From assembly GCF_000013865.1 (NCBI RefSeq), contig NC_007948.1, positions 2,604,001 through 2,668,000 on the forward strand: a stretch of 64,000 nt of DNA, in the 5' to 3' direction. The translations under genes were made by a program, and so were the position numbers. Positions 48,340 through 57,182 of this stretch are shown piece by piece. The stretch's first letter is position 1. The number at the start of each line of letters is the position of its first letter. The DNA is from Polaromonas sp. JS666 (GTDB lineage Bacteria; Pseudomonadota; Gammaproteobacteria; Burkholderiales; Burkholderiaceae_C). A model generated the notes under the pieces. The model worked only from the letters and a program-made list of their open reading frames with translations. It was not told the origin of the DNA and did no database searches.

Positions 48340-50637
48340 TCATTGCTTATCCCAAAAATAACGCCACTCGGTGCCCATGTTGTCGTCCGTCACGAGGGTC
48401 TGGCCGGCGGTGCGTGCCAACACCTGCGCGCAGGGCTCAATCCAGTCGCCCGGGGCGTCCGGCACGCTCCGGGCGTGCACCGCATCTGGCTGCGTTTGGC
48501 CTTCGAGCGCCATCAGCCGCTCCAGGCCCTGGGCGTGCTCGGGGCGTGAGAGGTCGAGCATGGGCCGGCCATCGATGCGGTAGGCTTCAAGCGTGCGCCG
48601 CCACCGTATGAAGTCCCAGTCTATAGGTGTAGACGACAGCAGCAGGTGGTTGGTAAACCGCGCTCCGTGATTGAAACTCATACAGCCTGTGCGCTGAACC
48701 CGGCTGGAGTTGGTGGTGTTGTAGAACACGACGCCCCTCGGGTTCAGATGCTCCTTCAGGATCGCGTGGAAGTCGGCCGACAGCAAGTTCGTCGCGTTGG
48801 CGCGGAAGTGAAATGTGGTGTTTATAACGATCGCGTCGAAGCGCCGATGTGCATTCATCCTCAACCAGCGGCGGCCGTCATCCGTTACCAGCCGTACCTT
48901 GGGATGGGTCAGCACCGAAGCGACGCTGGTGTTGCCGGCTATGAGGCCCACATAGCCTGGATTGATCTCGACGATCGTGAGCAAAGTCACCTCGGGGTTG
49001 TTGGCCAGAACCTGAGCCCATGAGCCGGACGCGAGCCCGATCATCAGCACCTCGCGCGGCGCCGCATGGAACAGGCTGAGCGCATACGGGCGCACGATGC
49101 CGTTCACATCCCGGATCAAATCGACGTTGAAGTGACCGTCGTACGCCCCATTGCCATAGACAGTGCCCGAGCGATCGACCGTGACGATACCGCTGCGGTT
49201 TTCCACGACTTGTGCGAAGGCGACCTTGGCCTCGGGTCCGCCTTTCCATTGAAGCGCCTCCAGCACTTTGTCGCTGGCCCAAGGCAGGGTCAGCACGGCC
49301 AGCCCACCGGCCAGCGCAATAGAGCCCGCACGTCCGAGGTTGGCGCGGCGCGACGTCGGGATCGCCAGGCCCAGGATAAGCGCGCACCCCAGCCCCGCAA
49401 CGACGAGCAACTGACCGACTTCCACCAAGCTCAGGTGGTCCATCAGCACAAAGCCCGTCAGCACCGAACCCGACGCGGCACCAAGGATGTTTGCAAGGTA
49501 CAGCAGCCCGGTTCGCATGCCGGCCTGCGCGTCGGCGGCAACGCCGAGGTGCGCCAGGCATGGCAACACCAGACCCCATTGGCGCGCCAGCAGGTACACG
49601 AGCAGCAGGCCCACGCCGAGAATCCCGCCATTCAGCCACGCCAGGTGCGTGAGTACGGGCAGGAACGCGAACCCCACCAGGCTGGCGATGAGCAAGCCGC
49701 GCAGCATTCGGCGCATCAACACCTCGCCGCCCGGCCCCGCGCAGGCTTCGCCACCCAGCCGGGCACCGGAAGCCAGACCGATCAGAAAGGCCCCCAGCGT
49801 CGTCGCGAACGCGAACGAACTGCTTCCGCTGGCGTAGGACATAGCGCGAAAAAAGAAAATCTCGTACGACAGCGAAACAAGGCCCCCAGCGCCCGCCATC
49901 GCCAGCACAACCCCGAACGGCAGGCTGGTGCGAGGTGCTAGAGTTGCTGGCGACGGCTCGGGTTGCGCGACCGCGCGACGTACACGGCGACGATCAACCT
50001 CATGCGCCGAGACAGCCCCCAACGCAACCGCTGCGTTGAAGGCCACGGCAATCAGTACCGAGCTTTGCATGCCAAGCAACGGGAACAGCAGCACCGCACA
50101 CACCAGGCAGGCAGCACCTGCGCCCAGGGTGTTGACATAGTAGAGTTGCCCAACCGCACTTCCGACGTTGCCGGAGCGCCGCACCAGGTGACCCACCAGC
50201 AGCGGCAGCGTCGCGCCCATCAGCAGCGTCGGCACCACCACCAGGGACAACGTTACCAGCGCCGTCAGCGGCAATGGTGCACCAAGGACCAGGTCGCCGA
50301 CACGCTCGAAAATGGACAGTGAGAACAGCCCGAACGCGCCAGTGAGCGTCTCGATGGCAGCAAGCAGCAGCAGGAGCGGAAGGCCCTGGCGCTTCGACAG
50401 CCAGCCGCCCGCCAGCCCGCCGAGGCCCAGGCCGAGCATGAATGCGGTCACTACAATCGTCACCGATTCAATGTTGACGCCGAGGATGCGGAACAAGGCG
50501 CGCTGCCAGACCAACTGGTAGATCAGCGCCGGGAAACCCGAGAAAAAAAAGAGCACGCACAGTACGCGAACTTGCTGGCCCGGCGCTGCTTCACGGTGCG
50601 GCGGATCGCCGGACAACGCGACTGCGGGACGGTTCAT
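48340..50637 (-). CDS. Membrane-anchored spermidine-synthase-like protein (fused MFS/aminopropyltransferase type)
   Basis: A 765-residue protein. The first 440 residues form about 12-14 helices of MFS-like type, starting FFFSGFPALIYQLVWQRALF. The rest is a spermidine-synthase-like Rossmann domain with VLMIGLASGSWAQVLANNPE (SAM-site glycines) and LTIVEINPGY, followed by DDGRRWLR. It probably uses a SAM-derived or other nucleotide ligand at the membrane; the true reaction is unknown. Its start overlaps the upstream PAP2 gene by 4 bp. Confidence 0.87.
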   Translation of the reverse strand: MNRPAVALSGDPPHREAAPGQQVRVLCVLFFFSGFPALIYQLVWQRALFRILGVNIESVTIVVTAFMLGLGLGGLAGGWLSKRQGLPLLLLLAAIETLTGAFGLFSLSIFERVGDLVLGAPLPLTALVTLSLVVVPTLLMGATLPLLVGHLVRRSGNVGSAVGQLYYVNTLGAGAACLVCAVLLFPLLGMQSSVLIAVAFNAAVALGAVSAHEVDRRRVRRAVAQPEPSPATLAPRTSLPFGVVLAMAGAGGLVSLSYEIFFFRAMSYASGSSSFAFATTLGAFLIGLASGARLGGEACAGPGGEVLMRRMLRGLLIASLVGFAFLPVLTHLAWLNGGILGVGLLLVYLLARQWGLVLPCLAHLGVAADAQAGMRTGLLYLANILGAASGSVLTGFVLMDHLSLVEVGQLLVVAGLGCALILGLAIPTSRRANLGRAGSIALAGGLAVLTLPWASDKVLEALQWKGGPEAKVAFAQVVENRSGIVTVDRSGTVYGNGAYDGHFNVDLIRDVNGIVRPYALSLFHAAPREVLMIGLASGSWAQVLANNPEVTLLTIVEINPGYVGLIAGNTSVASVLTHPKVRLVTDDGRRWLRMNAHRRFDAIVINTTFHFRANATNLLSADFHAILKEHLNPRGVVFYNTTNSSRVQRTGCMSFNHGARFTNHLLLSSTPIDWDFIRWRRTLEAYRIDGRPMLDLSRPEHAQGLERLMALEGQTQPDAVHARSVPDAPGDWIEPCAQVLARTAGQTLVTDDNMGTEWRYFWDKQ

Positions 50638-51593
50638 CGGCGCAGGGTTCCCAACCCGCTCGCCGGCAGGGCCTTCACGGCCATCGCGGGGCGCGCGCCG
50701 CGCCGACGGTCAAGCTCGATCAGTCCGATGGCCAGCACGACACCAGCCAGCACGTCGACGAAATAGTGGCTTCCGTCGATCGGCGTCGATGCCAGCATTG
50801 CGGCGTTGAGGACGACAAATGCCGGCAAGAGGCGAGTTCCACGCATGGAATGGACTAGCAGCACTGCCATCGCTGAGTGCAGCGATGGGATCGAGATCAG
50901 GCCTTGCATGTTGCCCAGCGGAATGTCGCGCAAGTGGCCATCGCGCAATAGTTCGAAGTGGGACAAGGACGACAGGTTGAAAGGACCTGGCAGAGCATAA
51001 TATTTCCAGGCCCCGGCCGCGGGAAACGGGCCCGACAAGATAATGGTCAGCAGCGTCGCGACGATGAACAAACGCATGAACTGATCGAGCCGTTCAGCCC
51101 GTGCAGTGAAACCGAGGAACAGAATCACAAATACCAGTTGAATCAGTCCACTCTGATAGGCAAAGCGAAGCGTCGCTTGTGCAGTCGGGTGGCTCTGGAG
51201 CCAGGATTGCAGCGCCAGCCAGTCGAAGCCCAGCGCACGATCCCACGCCGCCAGCGGCGCATCAATCAGCGCGGCGTTCGTGCTGATGACCAAGTAGCTT
51301 AACGTCGCACCAGCAGCCTGGAAGACGATCAACAATGCAGCAACCCGCACTGTGGTGTGGATACGGAGGTCGCGGCGATATCGGCTGATCGCCAGAGGTG
51401 CAAGGAAAGCTGCCGCCGCCAACGCGATCGCGGCAACGCCGCGCCCGGATATCGACCACCCCCCAAGCAGCAACCAGACGGCGTCGATGAAAAGCACGAT
51501 CCAGGTAAGCGTCCACGCCATACCTAGCTGCCTCGCGACCCTAAGTCCGGGCTCAAGGAGTCCCGCGCTCGGTGTACTGCGCATATTTGCCAT
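50634..51593 (-). CDS. PAP2-family membrane phosphatase
   Basis: About 319 residues with six or more helices and the PAP2 motifs ISIPSLHSAMAVLLVHSMR and STPIDGSHYFVDVLAG; the first phosphatase motif is degenerate, as in inositol-phosphoceramide-synthase-like PAP2_3 members. I chose the ATG at 51593 (MANMRST); MRST at 51584 or an upstream frame to 51686 are possible. Likely a lipid phosphatase or head-group transferase acting with the coupled spermidine-synthase-like gene. Confidence 0.82.
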   Translation of the reverse strand: MANMRSTPSAGLLEPGLRVARQLGMAWTLTWIVLFIDAVWLLLGGWSISGRGVAAIALAAAAFLAPLAISRYRRDLRIHTTVRVAALLIVFQAAGATLSYLVISTNAALIDAPLAAWDRALGFDWLALQSWLQSHPTAQATLRFAYQSGLIQLVFVILFLGFTARAERLDQFMRLFIVATLLTIILSGPFPAAGAWKYYALPGPFNLSSLSHFELLRDGHLRDIPLGNMQGLISIPSLHSAMAVLLVHSMRGTRLLPAFVVLNAAMLASTPIDGSHYFVDVLAGVVLAIGLIELDRRRGARPAMAVKALPASGLGTLRR

Positions 51594-51911
51594 TAAGGCC
51601 GCCCATAACGGGTGTCGGACCCGCCAGCGGTACCCAAAAACAAAAACCGCGCCGAAGACTCTGGCAAGATACCCGGACCCGGACATGGCTTCCCTGCCTG
51701 CGGCTTCGCTGGTTCCGGGACCGAAATTGCCTGGAGATTGAGGGGCACGTCGCTACATCCTGTTTGAAAAGTTACAGTTCGGCCGTTGCGGTTTATTTTG
51801 TGGTGTTTTCCGATTCAGTGCAACTTTTCAGTGATTCGACTGCAGATTGAACCTGAAGTCGGCTGAATGGGGGTAGTTCCCAAGTTCCCATCCTTGCCGG
51901 TCGATTCTTGC
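51594..51911. other. Non-coding region upstream of the PAP2 gene
   Basis: About 320 bp between the PAP2 start and the tex stop, both on the minus strand, so it should carry the PAP2 promoter and the tex terminator. No strong hairpin or palindrome was recognised. If the PAP2 start is at 51686 the gap is shorter. Confidence 0.35.
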
Positions 51912-54323
51912 CTACTTCTTGAGCGCCGCCAGCTTGCTGAACGCAGACTCCATCGCGGTTGCCGCCGAGGGCTGAGGTGCATTAGGTCGCGCGCCGTAGC
52001 TGCCGCCTCCACGGCTCTGCGACCCTGGCCGTGCGCTCTCAAAACGGTTATCCCGTGGACCATCACGCCTTGGGGGTGCGTCGCCCAGCTTCATGGTCAG
52101 GCCAATGCGCTTGCGCGCCACGTCCACCTCGGTCACGCGCACCTTGACGATGTCGCCGGTTTTCACCACCTCACGCGCATCGTTTACAAACTTGTTGGCC
52201 AGCTGGCTCACATGGACCAGGCCGTCTTGGTGCACGCCAATGTCCACAAAGGCGCCAAACGCAGCCACATTGCTGACCGTGCCCTCCAGCGTCATGCCCT
52301 CCTTTAAATCCCTGATGTCTTCCACGCCCTCATTGAAGCGCGCAACCTTGAAGTCGGGGCGTGGGTCGCGGCCCGGTTTTTCCAGCTCGGCAATGATGTC
52401 CCTGACGGTAATCACGCCAAATTTTTCGTTGGCAAACAGCTCGGGTTTGAGCGTCTTGAGCATTTCGGCGCGGCCCATGAGCTCAGCCACCGGCTTGCCG
52501 GTGTGCGCCATGATTTTTTCAACCACGGGGTAGGTTTCAGGGTGCACGCCTGTCATGTCGAGCGGGTTGCTGCCTGGACCCTGGGTACGCAGGCGCAAAA
52601 ACCCGGCGCTCTGCTCAAAAGTCTTGGCGCCCAGCCCTGTCACTTTCAGCAAGTCGGCACGGCTGGCGAACGCGCCATTGGCATCGCGCCAGCGCACCAC
52701 GGACTTCGCCACGGTCTGGCTCAGGCCAGAGACGCGCGCCAGCAGCGGCACGCTGGCCGTGTTCAGGTCCACGCCCACGCTGTTCACGCAGTCTTCGACC
52801 ACCGTGTCCAGGCTGCGCGCCAGATCGCTCTGGTTCACGTCATGCTGGTACTGGCCGACGCCAATCGATTTCGGGTCAATCTTGACAAGTTCGGCCAGCG
52901 GGTCCTGCAGGCGGCGCGCAATGCTCGCCGCGCCGCGCAGGCTCACGTCCACGTCAGGCATCTCCTGCGAGGCAAATTCGCTGGCGGAATAGACCGAGGC
53001 GCCGGCTTCACTGACCACAACCTTTTCAATTGCCTGCTCGACCTTGGCCATCAGCTTGATCAGGTCGGCCGCCAGCTTGTCGGTCTCCCGGCTGGCCGTA
53101 CCGTTGCCAATGGCGATCAGGTTCACGCCGTGTTTTTCGCAGAGCTTGGCCAGGGCATGGAGTGAGCCGTCCCAGTCCTTGCGCGGCTCGTGCGGGTAGA
53201 CCGTGGCGGTTTCCACCAGCTTGCCGGTCGCATCGACCACCGCCACCTTCACGCCAGTGCGAATGCCCGGATCCAGGCCCATCACCACGCGCGGGCCAGC
53301 AGGGGCCGCCAGCAACAGGTCACGCAGGTTGTCGGCAAACACCTTGATGGCGACCTTTTCGGCTTCTTCGCGCAGGCGGGTAAACAGGTCGCGTTCCAGC
53401 GAGAGGCTGAGCTTGACGCGCCAGGTCCAGGCCACGCATTTGCGGATCAGGTCGTCAGCCGCGCGCATCTTGTGGCTCCAGCCCAGGTGCAGCGCAATCT
53501 TGCCTTCGGCCAAAGACACCGTAGGGGTCGCCTTCGCTCCCGTGGGTTTGCCGGACTCGGGTGGCTCCGGCAGCACTAGCTTGGCATCCAGAATCTCCAG
53601 CCCGCGGCCGCGAAACACAGCCAGAGCGCGGTGCGACGGCACGCGGCCGATGGGTTCGTCGTAGTCAAAGTAGTCGCGGAACTTCGCGTTGTCGGGGTGG
53701 TTCTCGTCCTTGCCCGTCACCATCTTGGATGAAAACAGGCCCTCATTCCACAGCCAGTTGCGCAGTGACTGCACCAGCGCAGCGTCCTCGGCCCAGCGCT
53801 CGCTCAAGATATCGCGCACGCCGTCAAGCACAGCCTGCACCGTGGTGAAATCGCTAACGTTGTGAGTGTCGCTTTCGTTCTTCTCAGTCTTCACAAAGGC
53901 CACGGCCTCTTCCGCCGGATTCAGCGAGGGATCTGCAAACAGCTTGTCGGCCAGGGGCTCAATACCCGCTTCGCGCGCAATTTGCCCCTTGGTGCGGCGT
54001 TTGGGTTTGTAGGGCAGGTACAGGTCTTCCAGATCCTGCTTGGTGGCCGCCAGCTCAATGGCCGCGCGCAGTTCAGGGGTGAGTTTGCCCTGCTCTTCAA
54101 TGCTTTTGAGGACCGCTTCACGGCGCTCTTCGAGTTCGCGCAGGTAGCCCAGCCGGTATTCCAGTTCGCGCAGCTGGATATCGTCGAGCCCGCCAGTGGC
54201 TTCCTTGCGGTAACGCGCCACAAAGGGTACGGTGGCGCCGCCGTCCAGCAGTTCCACAGCTGCCTTGACCTGGTGCTCCTGGACTTTGATTTCTGTAGCG
54301 ATCTGGCGGATGATTTTTTGCAT
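51912..54323 (-). CDS. tex: Transcription accessory protein Tex
   Basis: An 803-residue RNA-binding protein in standard Tex order. The N-terminal Tex domain (GGATVPFVARYRKEATGGLD) is followed by a YqgF-like nuclease fold (RVVMGLDPGIRTGVKVAVVD) and helix-hairpin-helix segments (GLGAKTFEQSAGFLR). A C-terminal S1 domain (GTVSNVAAFGAFVDIGVHQD) precedes a basic Gly/Arg/Ser-rich tail. I start at the ATG at 54323; an open frame to 54482 is not part of the family. Confidence 0.95.
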   Translation of the reverse strand: MQKIIRQIATEIKVQEHQVKAAVELLDGGATVPFVARYRKEATGGLDDIQLRELEYRLGYLRELEERREAVLKSIEEQGKLTPELRAAIELAATKQDLEDLYLPYKPKRRTKGQIAREAGIEPLADKLFADPSLNPAEEAVAFVKTEKNESDTHNVSDFTTVQAVLDGVRDILSERWAEDAALVQSLRNWLWNEGLFSSKMVTGKDENHPDNAKFRDYFDYDEPIGRVPSHRALAVFRGRGLEILDAKLVLPEPPESGKPTGAKATPTVSLAEGKIALHLGWSHKMRAADDLIRKCVAWTWRVKLSLSLERDLFTRLREEAEKVAIKVFADNLRDLLLAAPAGPRVVMGLDPGIRTGVKVAVVDATGKLVETATVYPHEPRKDWDGSLHALAKLCEKHGVNLIAIGNGTASRETDKLAADLIKLMAKVEQAIEKVVVSEAGASVYSASEFASQEMPDVDVSLRGAASIARRLQDPLAELVKIDPKSIGVGQYQHDVNQSDLARSLDTVVEDCVNSVGVDLNTASVPLLARVSGLSQTVAKSVVRWRDANGAFASRADLLKVTGLGAKTFEQSAGFLRLRTQGPGSNPLDMTGVHPETYPVVEKIMAHTGKPVAELMGRAEMLKTLKPELFANEKFGVITVRDIIAELEKPGRDPRPDFKVARFNEGVEDIRDLKEGMTLEGTVSNVAAFGAFVDIGVHQDGLVHVSQLANKFVNDAREVVKTGDIVKVRVTEVDVARKRIGLTMKLGDAPPRRDGPRDNRFESARPGSQSRGGGSYGARPNAPQPSAATAMESAFSKLAALKK

Positions 54324-54524
54324 GTTGAGAAAGAGAATTGGGGGCTGGAGCCATGAATGCGGGCTGGCATGGGGCCACCCCGCCACAGGGCGGGCCAGCG
54401 TCCGCAAACTGACGCTGAGGGTCGGCATTGTCCCACAGCCAAAAACCATCGGGACATTCATACTCACCAGTGACCTGGACACAAAATTTCACAACTGTTT
54501 TTGCAACCACTCCGGGAGACACGC

Positions 54525-55046
54525 ATGCGTTTACGCACCCTTCTTTTAGTTCTGGCCATTATCCTGCTGGCAGCATTTGCTGCGTTGAATGTAGATGAGT
54601 TCACGCGCGTCAGCATGCTGAGCCTGGGCTTTACCACCATCCAGGTTCCGCTGGGCCTTGTCATGCTGTTGCTGCTTGTGGTCGCTACGGTCGTTTTTCT
54701 CGCCAGCACGCTTTACATGCAAAGCACCAACCTGCTTGAAACCCGGCGATATGCCCGTGAGTTGAACACCCAGCGCGAGTTGGCCGACCGGGCCGAAGCC
54801 TCGCGCTTTACCGAACTGCGCAATTACCTCGAGGTACAGGCCATCGCCGCCCAGCAGCGCGAGTCAGCTACCGGCACCGTACTGGCAGAGCGCTTTGCGC
54901 AACAACAGCAGGCCTTGCTGGATCGCATCGAGCAGTCAGACAACACGCTGGCCGCTTATATGGGCCAGCTGGAAGATCGCCTGGAGCGGCGCGCCGGCGG
55001 GTACAACAGCCGCGCGGACGACAGCGTCAACACCCCCCTGGTTTGA
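54525..55046 (+). CDS. LapA-domain inner-membrane protein
   Basis: A 173-residue protein with two membrane helices (LLLVLAIILLAAFAALNVDE and VMLLLLVVATVVFLASTLY), the LapA/DUF1049 pattern. A charged, coiled-coil cytoplasmic tail follows (NTQRELADRAEASRFTELRN). Relatives act with LapB in controlling LPS synthesis, but this copy is not next to lapB and has a longer tail, so the role may differ. GGGAG precedes the ATG. Confidence 0.8.
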   Translation: MRLRTLLLVLAIILLAAFAALNVDEFTRVSMLSLGFTTIQVPLGLVMLLLLVVATVVFLASTLYMQSTNLLETRRYARELNTQRELADRAEASRFTELRNYLEVQAIAAQQRESATGTVLAERFAQQQQALLDRIEQSDNTLAAYMGQLEDRLERRAGGYNSRADDSVNTPLV

Positions 55047-55075
55047 CGCATTCACCCTCCGGGGGGAGCTTGGCC

Positions 55076-55098
55076 CGTCCTGAGCATGTCGAAGGAGG
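55076..55098. repeat. Short REP-like palindrome
   Basis: The sequence GTCCTGAGCATGTCGAAGGA has the imperfect TCCTGAGC...GAAGGA palindrome of a widespread intergenic repeat in beta-proteobacteria. It lies just after the LapA-domain gene. Confidence 0.45.
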
Positions 55099-55301
55099 AT
55101 GAAGCTGGCGAGGCAAGCATTTGTCAGCCAACACAGGACAGGCCGAAAGGCAGCACAAGCGCACCAGCTTTTGTCTGAAGGCTACGCTAAATAAAAACCG
55201 TCAAAGCGACCATTCGGGATGATTGCACCGTAGTTTCGTGCAAACGGTCCTGTTATGGCCCTCGGGCCTGTTGTATGAGGTTTTTCAGCCCTTTACCGCC
55301 C

Positions 55302-55417
55302 TCATGAACGAACCTGTGCCATCAGTCTTGATCGGCTAAGGTAAATATTGGCCAGCGCCAAGGCATTAAGCGCCCGGGGATCGTTCTTTTGCAGTCCACG
55401 GTAACGTCCCTTAAACG
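55302..55417 (-). pseudogene. Remnant of an IS5-type transposase, cut by the IS4-family element
   Basis: Removing the IS at 55418-56946 with one CCCTTAAACG copy joins 57017-56957 and 55417-55302 into one frame: ...EMYIKARAWRTFKG, then RYRGLQKNDPRAL and NALALANIYLSRSRLM, stop at 55302. The RYRGL-KN...ALALAN pattern is that of IS5-family transposase C-termini. Upstream the frame stops at 57018-57020, so only the 3' end survives. The family call is by pattern only. Confidence 0.5.
55408..55417. repeat. 10-bp target duplication CCCTTAAACG, left copy
   Basis: Direct repeat of 56947-56956, immediately outside the IS4-family element. The length fits IS4-family duplications (9-12 bp). Confidence 0.85.
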
Positions 55418-55426
55418 GAATGGCAC

Positions 55427-56803
55427 TTACTTTGGCTCCCAGTCGTGACCATGTATCTTGATTTTCCGGCGAGCATACGCACGCGGGACCTTTAGCCACG
55501 GGTAGGGTTTGGGTCGTCGCTTTCGCATTCGCGGCTCCATGCGTGCGGATCGATTGCCCACCCTGCACTGGGCGATCAATGTGAACAGCCGCCCGCCTTC
55601 CTTCGTGGCCGACAGACCGCGCGAGACCCACTCGGTCCACAGTTGTACGGTGTGCTTGAAGCTCAGCTCACGCGGGTCTATGCCGACATTGCGGGCGGCC
55701 TGCGCCATGAGCAACCGAATCACGTTGTAGGCCAGCAGATGAACCCATAGCTGTTTTTCGTTCATCTGCGGCGTCTGGCAGCTCAGCACATCCATGCCCG
55801 TGGTGGTCTTGAGGTTGCGCAGATCGAGTTCGACGTTCCAGCGACGCGCGTACAGCGCCGAGAGATCGTTCTTGCTGACCTTGCGATAGTCAAGCAGTGT
55901 GGTGACCAATACCTGGTGAGCTACTTTGACTTCGCGCACCGTTAGCTCATCGGGAAAGCCCGTGTACTGCTCAGGCGTCATCCACTCTGGGCGGGGCGGT
56001 TTAGGCCAGCGCACGATGTGATCGCGTGGTCCCAGCGACTGACCACGGCGAAAGTCGGTGATGCGCGATCCGTTTTGCTCGAACAACACATCCACGCCTG
56101 CGGCCATCAGGGAGGCGATCAAGAAATAGTTGCAGTACAGGGCATCGGCAAGCATCACATCACCTGGGCAGAAGCCTGCGAGCAGACGGCGCACAAGCCC
56201 GAGTTCGCCGCTGCCCTTGCCGCTGTGTGGCCCTACCGCCATATCCAGCGCCGCGCCGGTTGCCAGACAAATCACCATGACCAGTCGCGCCAGCGGAAAG
56301 CCTACTCCAGGCGCCTGGGTGCTGGGCTGGGGATAACGTTCCTGGTTCTCGGGAGTATCGGGCATCGAGATGCCGGTGCCGTCCACCAGCTTGACCGCGC
56401 GCCCACGCCATAGCCATTGCGCCAGCGCCTTCTCGTGGAGCAAGCGGCCTGTTTCGCGTGTCAGCGTACCGACCATCTCCAGCGGCAGGCGCTGGCGAGC
56501 CCGGCAGTACCCGCCGGTACGAACGCTGCATGGCCTCAAACCATCGGCCGCGCGTTGCGCGGCCCAGCCATTGACCGCCTTCTGGCACGAGCCATCAGCC
56601 TCCAGCACCTGGCGCATGAACATCGACAGTGCAACCGTGGGCGGATACAGCCGCTCGCGGTGCTCGGGCAGCAGCGCCTCGGTCGTCTCCAGCAACTCAG
56701 GACTCGTCAGTACGTTGAAGAACTCCACCGCATGCGTCGCCTTGGTCTGGCGTTTGATACGGACTTGACGTTGATGAAAAGCGTTTCGGGCGTTACGATC
56801 CAT
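55427..56803 (-). CDS. IS4-family transposase
   Basis: A 458-residue DDE transposase. The catalytic residues are D in KLVDGTGISM, D in VMLADALYCN and E in the perfect YREK signature YARRWNVELDLRNLK. The frame is uninterrupted, and the stop lies inside the left inverted repeat region. Carries out cut-and-paste movement of the element. Confidence 0.93.
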   Translation of the reverse strand: MDRNARNAFHQRQVRIKRQTKATHAVEFFNVLTSPELLETTEALLPEHRERLYPPTVALSMFMRQVLEADGSCQKAVNGWAAQRAADGLRPCSVRTGGYCRARQRLPLEMVGTLTRETGRLLHEKALAQWLWRGRAVKLVDGTGISMPDTPENQERYPQPSTQAPGVGFPLARLVMVICLATGAALDMAVGPHSGKGSGELGLVRRLLAGFCPGDVMLADALYCNYFLIASLMAAGVDVLFEQNGSRITDFRRGQSLGPRDHIVRWPKPPRPEWMTPEQYTGFPDELTVREVKVAHQVLVTTLLDYRKVSKNDLSALYARRWNVELDLRNLKTTTGMDVLSCQTPQMNEKQLWVHLLAYNVIRLLMAQAARNVGIDPRELSFKHTVQLWTEWVSRGLSATKEGGRLFTLIAQCRVGNRSARMEPRMRKRRPKPYPWLKVPRAYARRKIKIHGHDWEPK

Positions 56804-56892
56804 GGTGGTTGGCCTTCGGAAAGATGGTTTGGGTGCGTAGTAACAACCATCCTATCAATCCACGGGTCAGCCACCTCCTTTTGCATTCAAAT

Positions 56893-56912
56893 TCACGTGC
56901 TTACGCACGTGA
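56893..56912. other. Perfect 8-bp-stem hairpin inside the IS end
   Basis: TCACGTGC and GCACGTGA around the loop TTAC. It lies between the right end of the IS and the transposase start, where transcription entering from outside would meet it. Such hairpins in IS ends can hide the transposase ribosome binding site or stop read-through, protecting against unwanted activation; that role is inferred. Confidence 0.5.
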
Positions 56913-56946
56913 CTTCAACGTCATGCAGCTTATGTAAGTGCCATTC

Positions 56947-56956
56947 CCCTTAAACG
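56947..56956. repeat. 10-bp target duplication CCCTTAAACG, right copy
   Basis: Direct repeat of 55408-55417 next to the right end of the IS4-family element. Confidence 0.85.
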
Positions 56957-57182
56957 TTCGCCAAGCCCTTGCCTTGATATACATTTCGAGGAAAGGGTTC
57001 GATATGCTTTTCTTTAGTCATGTAAGCAAGCGCATCGCAAATTGTCATGCCTGTTCTTTTCATGCGTATCGTGCAGGTCTGGCGACCGCCGGGCTCGCCC
57101 TGAACACACGCATAGTTGACTTTCCACAGCCAGCAGAACAGGTGACGCTTCGCGTTGAGTCCTGAACCAAGGTGCCTGCTCC

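Larger units (their letters stand above)
55418..56946 (-). mobile_element. Complete IS4-family insertion sequence, 1529 bp
   Basis: Ends begin GAATGGCACTTAC on both sides (13-bp perfect inverted repeats at 55418-55430 and 56934-56946). They are flanked by the 10-bp duplication CCCTTAAACG. One transposase gene fills it. A perfect hairpin (TCACGTGC-TTAC-GCACGTGA) lies at 56893-56912, upstream of the transposase. All parts are intact, so it may be active. Confidence 0.9.
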
